From: SZUA-36 sp041570235
GTDB taxonomy: Bacteria; Pseudomonadota; Gammaproteobacteria; Xanthomonadales; SZUA-36
NCBI GenBank assembly: GCA_041570235.1
Contig: JBFFWN010000213.1
Coordinates: 1 to 6,018 of the forward strand
Direction of reading: 5' to 3'
Length of the DNA stretch: 6,018 nucleotides
Below the pieces are notes generated by a model. The model saw nothing but the letters and a program-made list of their open reading frames with translations. It did no database searches and was not told where the DNA came from. Position numbers and translations under genes: made by a program. This document shows positions 5,988 through 6,018 of the stretch, one piece after another; position 1 is the stretch's first letter; each line of letters opens with the position of its first letter.

Positions 5988-6006
5988 CCCAAGTCAATCC
6001 GGGGTT
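5986..6006 (+). terminator. Possible weak hairpin after the SLOG gene
   Basis: AACCC (5986-5990, overlapping the stop codon) can pair with GGGTT (6002-6006) across an 11-base loop. The stem is short and the next bases (GCGATTAGCTTA) are not a T-run, so a true Rho-independent terminator is doubtful. The window ends 12 bases later, so the operon may continue. Confidence 0.15.
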
Positions 6007-6018
6007 GCGATTAGCTTA

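Noticed and set aside
1..6018. tRNA, rRNA, CRISPR repeats, transposase genes, insertion-sequence ends
   Set aside because: None was seen by eye; there are no spaced direct repeats and no transposase-like reading frame.

Overview
The window holds four genes, all on the + strand, closely spaced (gaps of 65, 58 and 50 bases). Base composition is close to balanced, and codon use looks uniform across the four genes. The style (a Sec signal peptide with an AVA cleavage site, envelope proteins, TIR/TPR and SLOG/TM families) suggests a Gram-negative bacterium, probably a proteobacterium and perhaps a gammaproteobacterium. No gene here fixes the taxon, so this is a weak inference.

Layout: (1) 1-1470, the 3' part of a TPR-repeat protein whose frame is open to the window edge and whose first residues look like the end of a membrane helix. 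(2) 1536-3614, a complete TIR domain - single membrane helix - TPR protein, a diverged paralogue of gene 1. (3) 3673-4239, a small exported protein of unknown family with four cysteines, preceded by a good ribosome binding site and by a dyad that overlaps a promoter-like sequence. (4) 4290-5987, a protein with an N-terminal SLOG-type Rossmann domain and four C-terminal membrane helices in two pairs, the first followed by a SLATT-like helix. The window ends 31 bases after gene 4.

How they may work together (inference): gene 2 has a cytoplasmic TIR domain with a glutamate in the position of the TIR NADase catalytic residue, one membrane helix, and a C-terminal TPR region that topology places in the periplasm. 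In support, genes 1 and 2 each have exactly four cysteines in the post-membrane part, and all four fall at matching positions, as expected for conserved disulfides. Gene 3 is an exported protein that could meet this TPR region. Gene 4 pairs a SLOG domain, the fold that binds a TIR-made cyclic ADP-ribose isomer in ThsA of type I Thoeris, with a membrane module of the kind proposed to form pores. The cluster can therefore be read as an envelope-spanning TIR receptor, an exported partner, and a nucleotide-gated membrane effector. I know of no described system with this exact composition, but cannot search for one here. Defence versus general stress signalling cannot be decided from the sequence.

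No RNA gene, CRISPR array, insertion sequence or attachment site was seen. The longest stretch without a gene is 65 bases.
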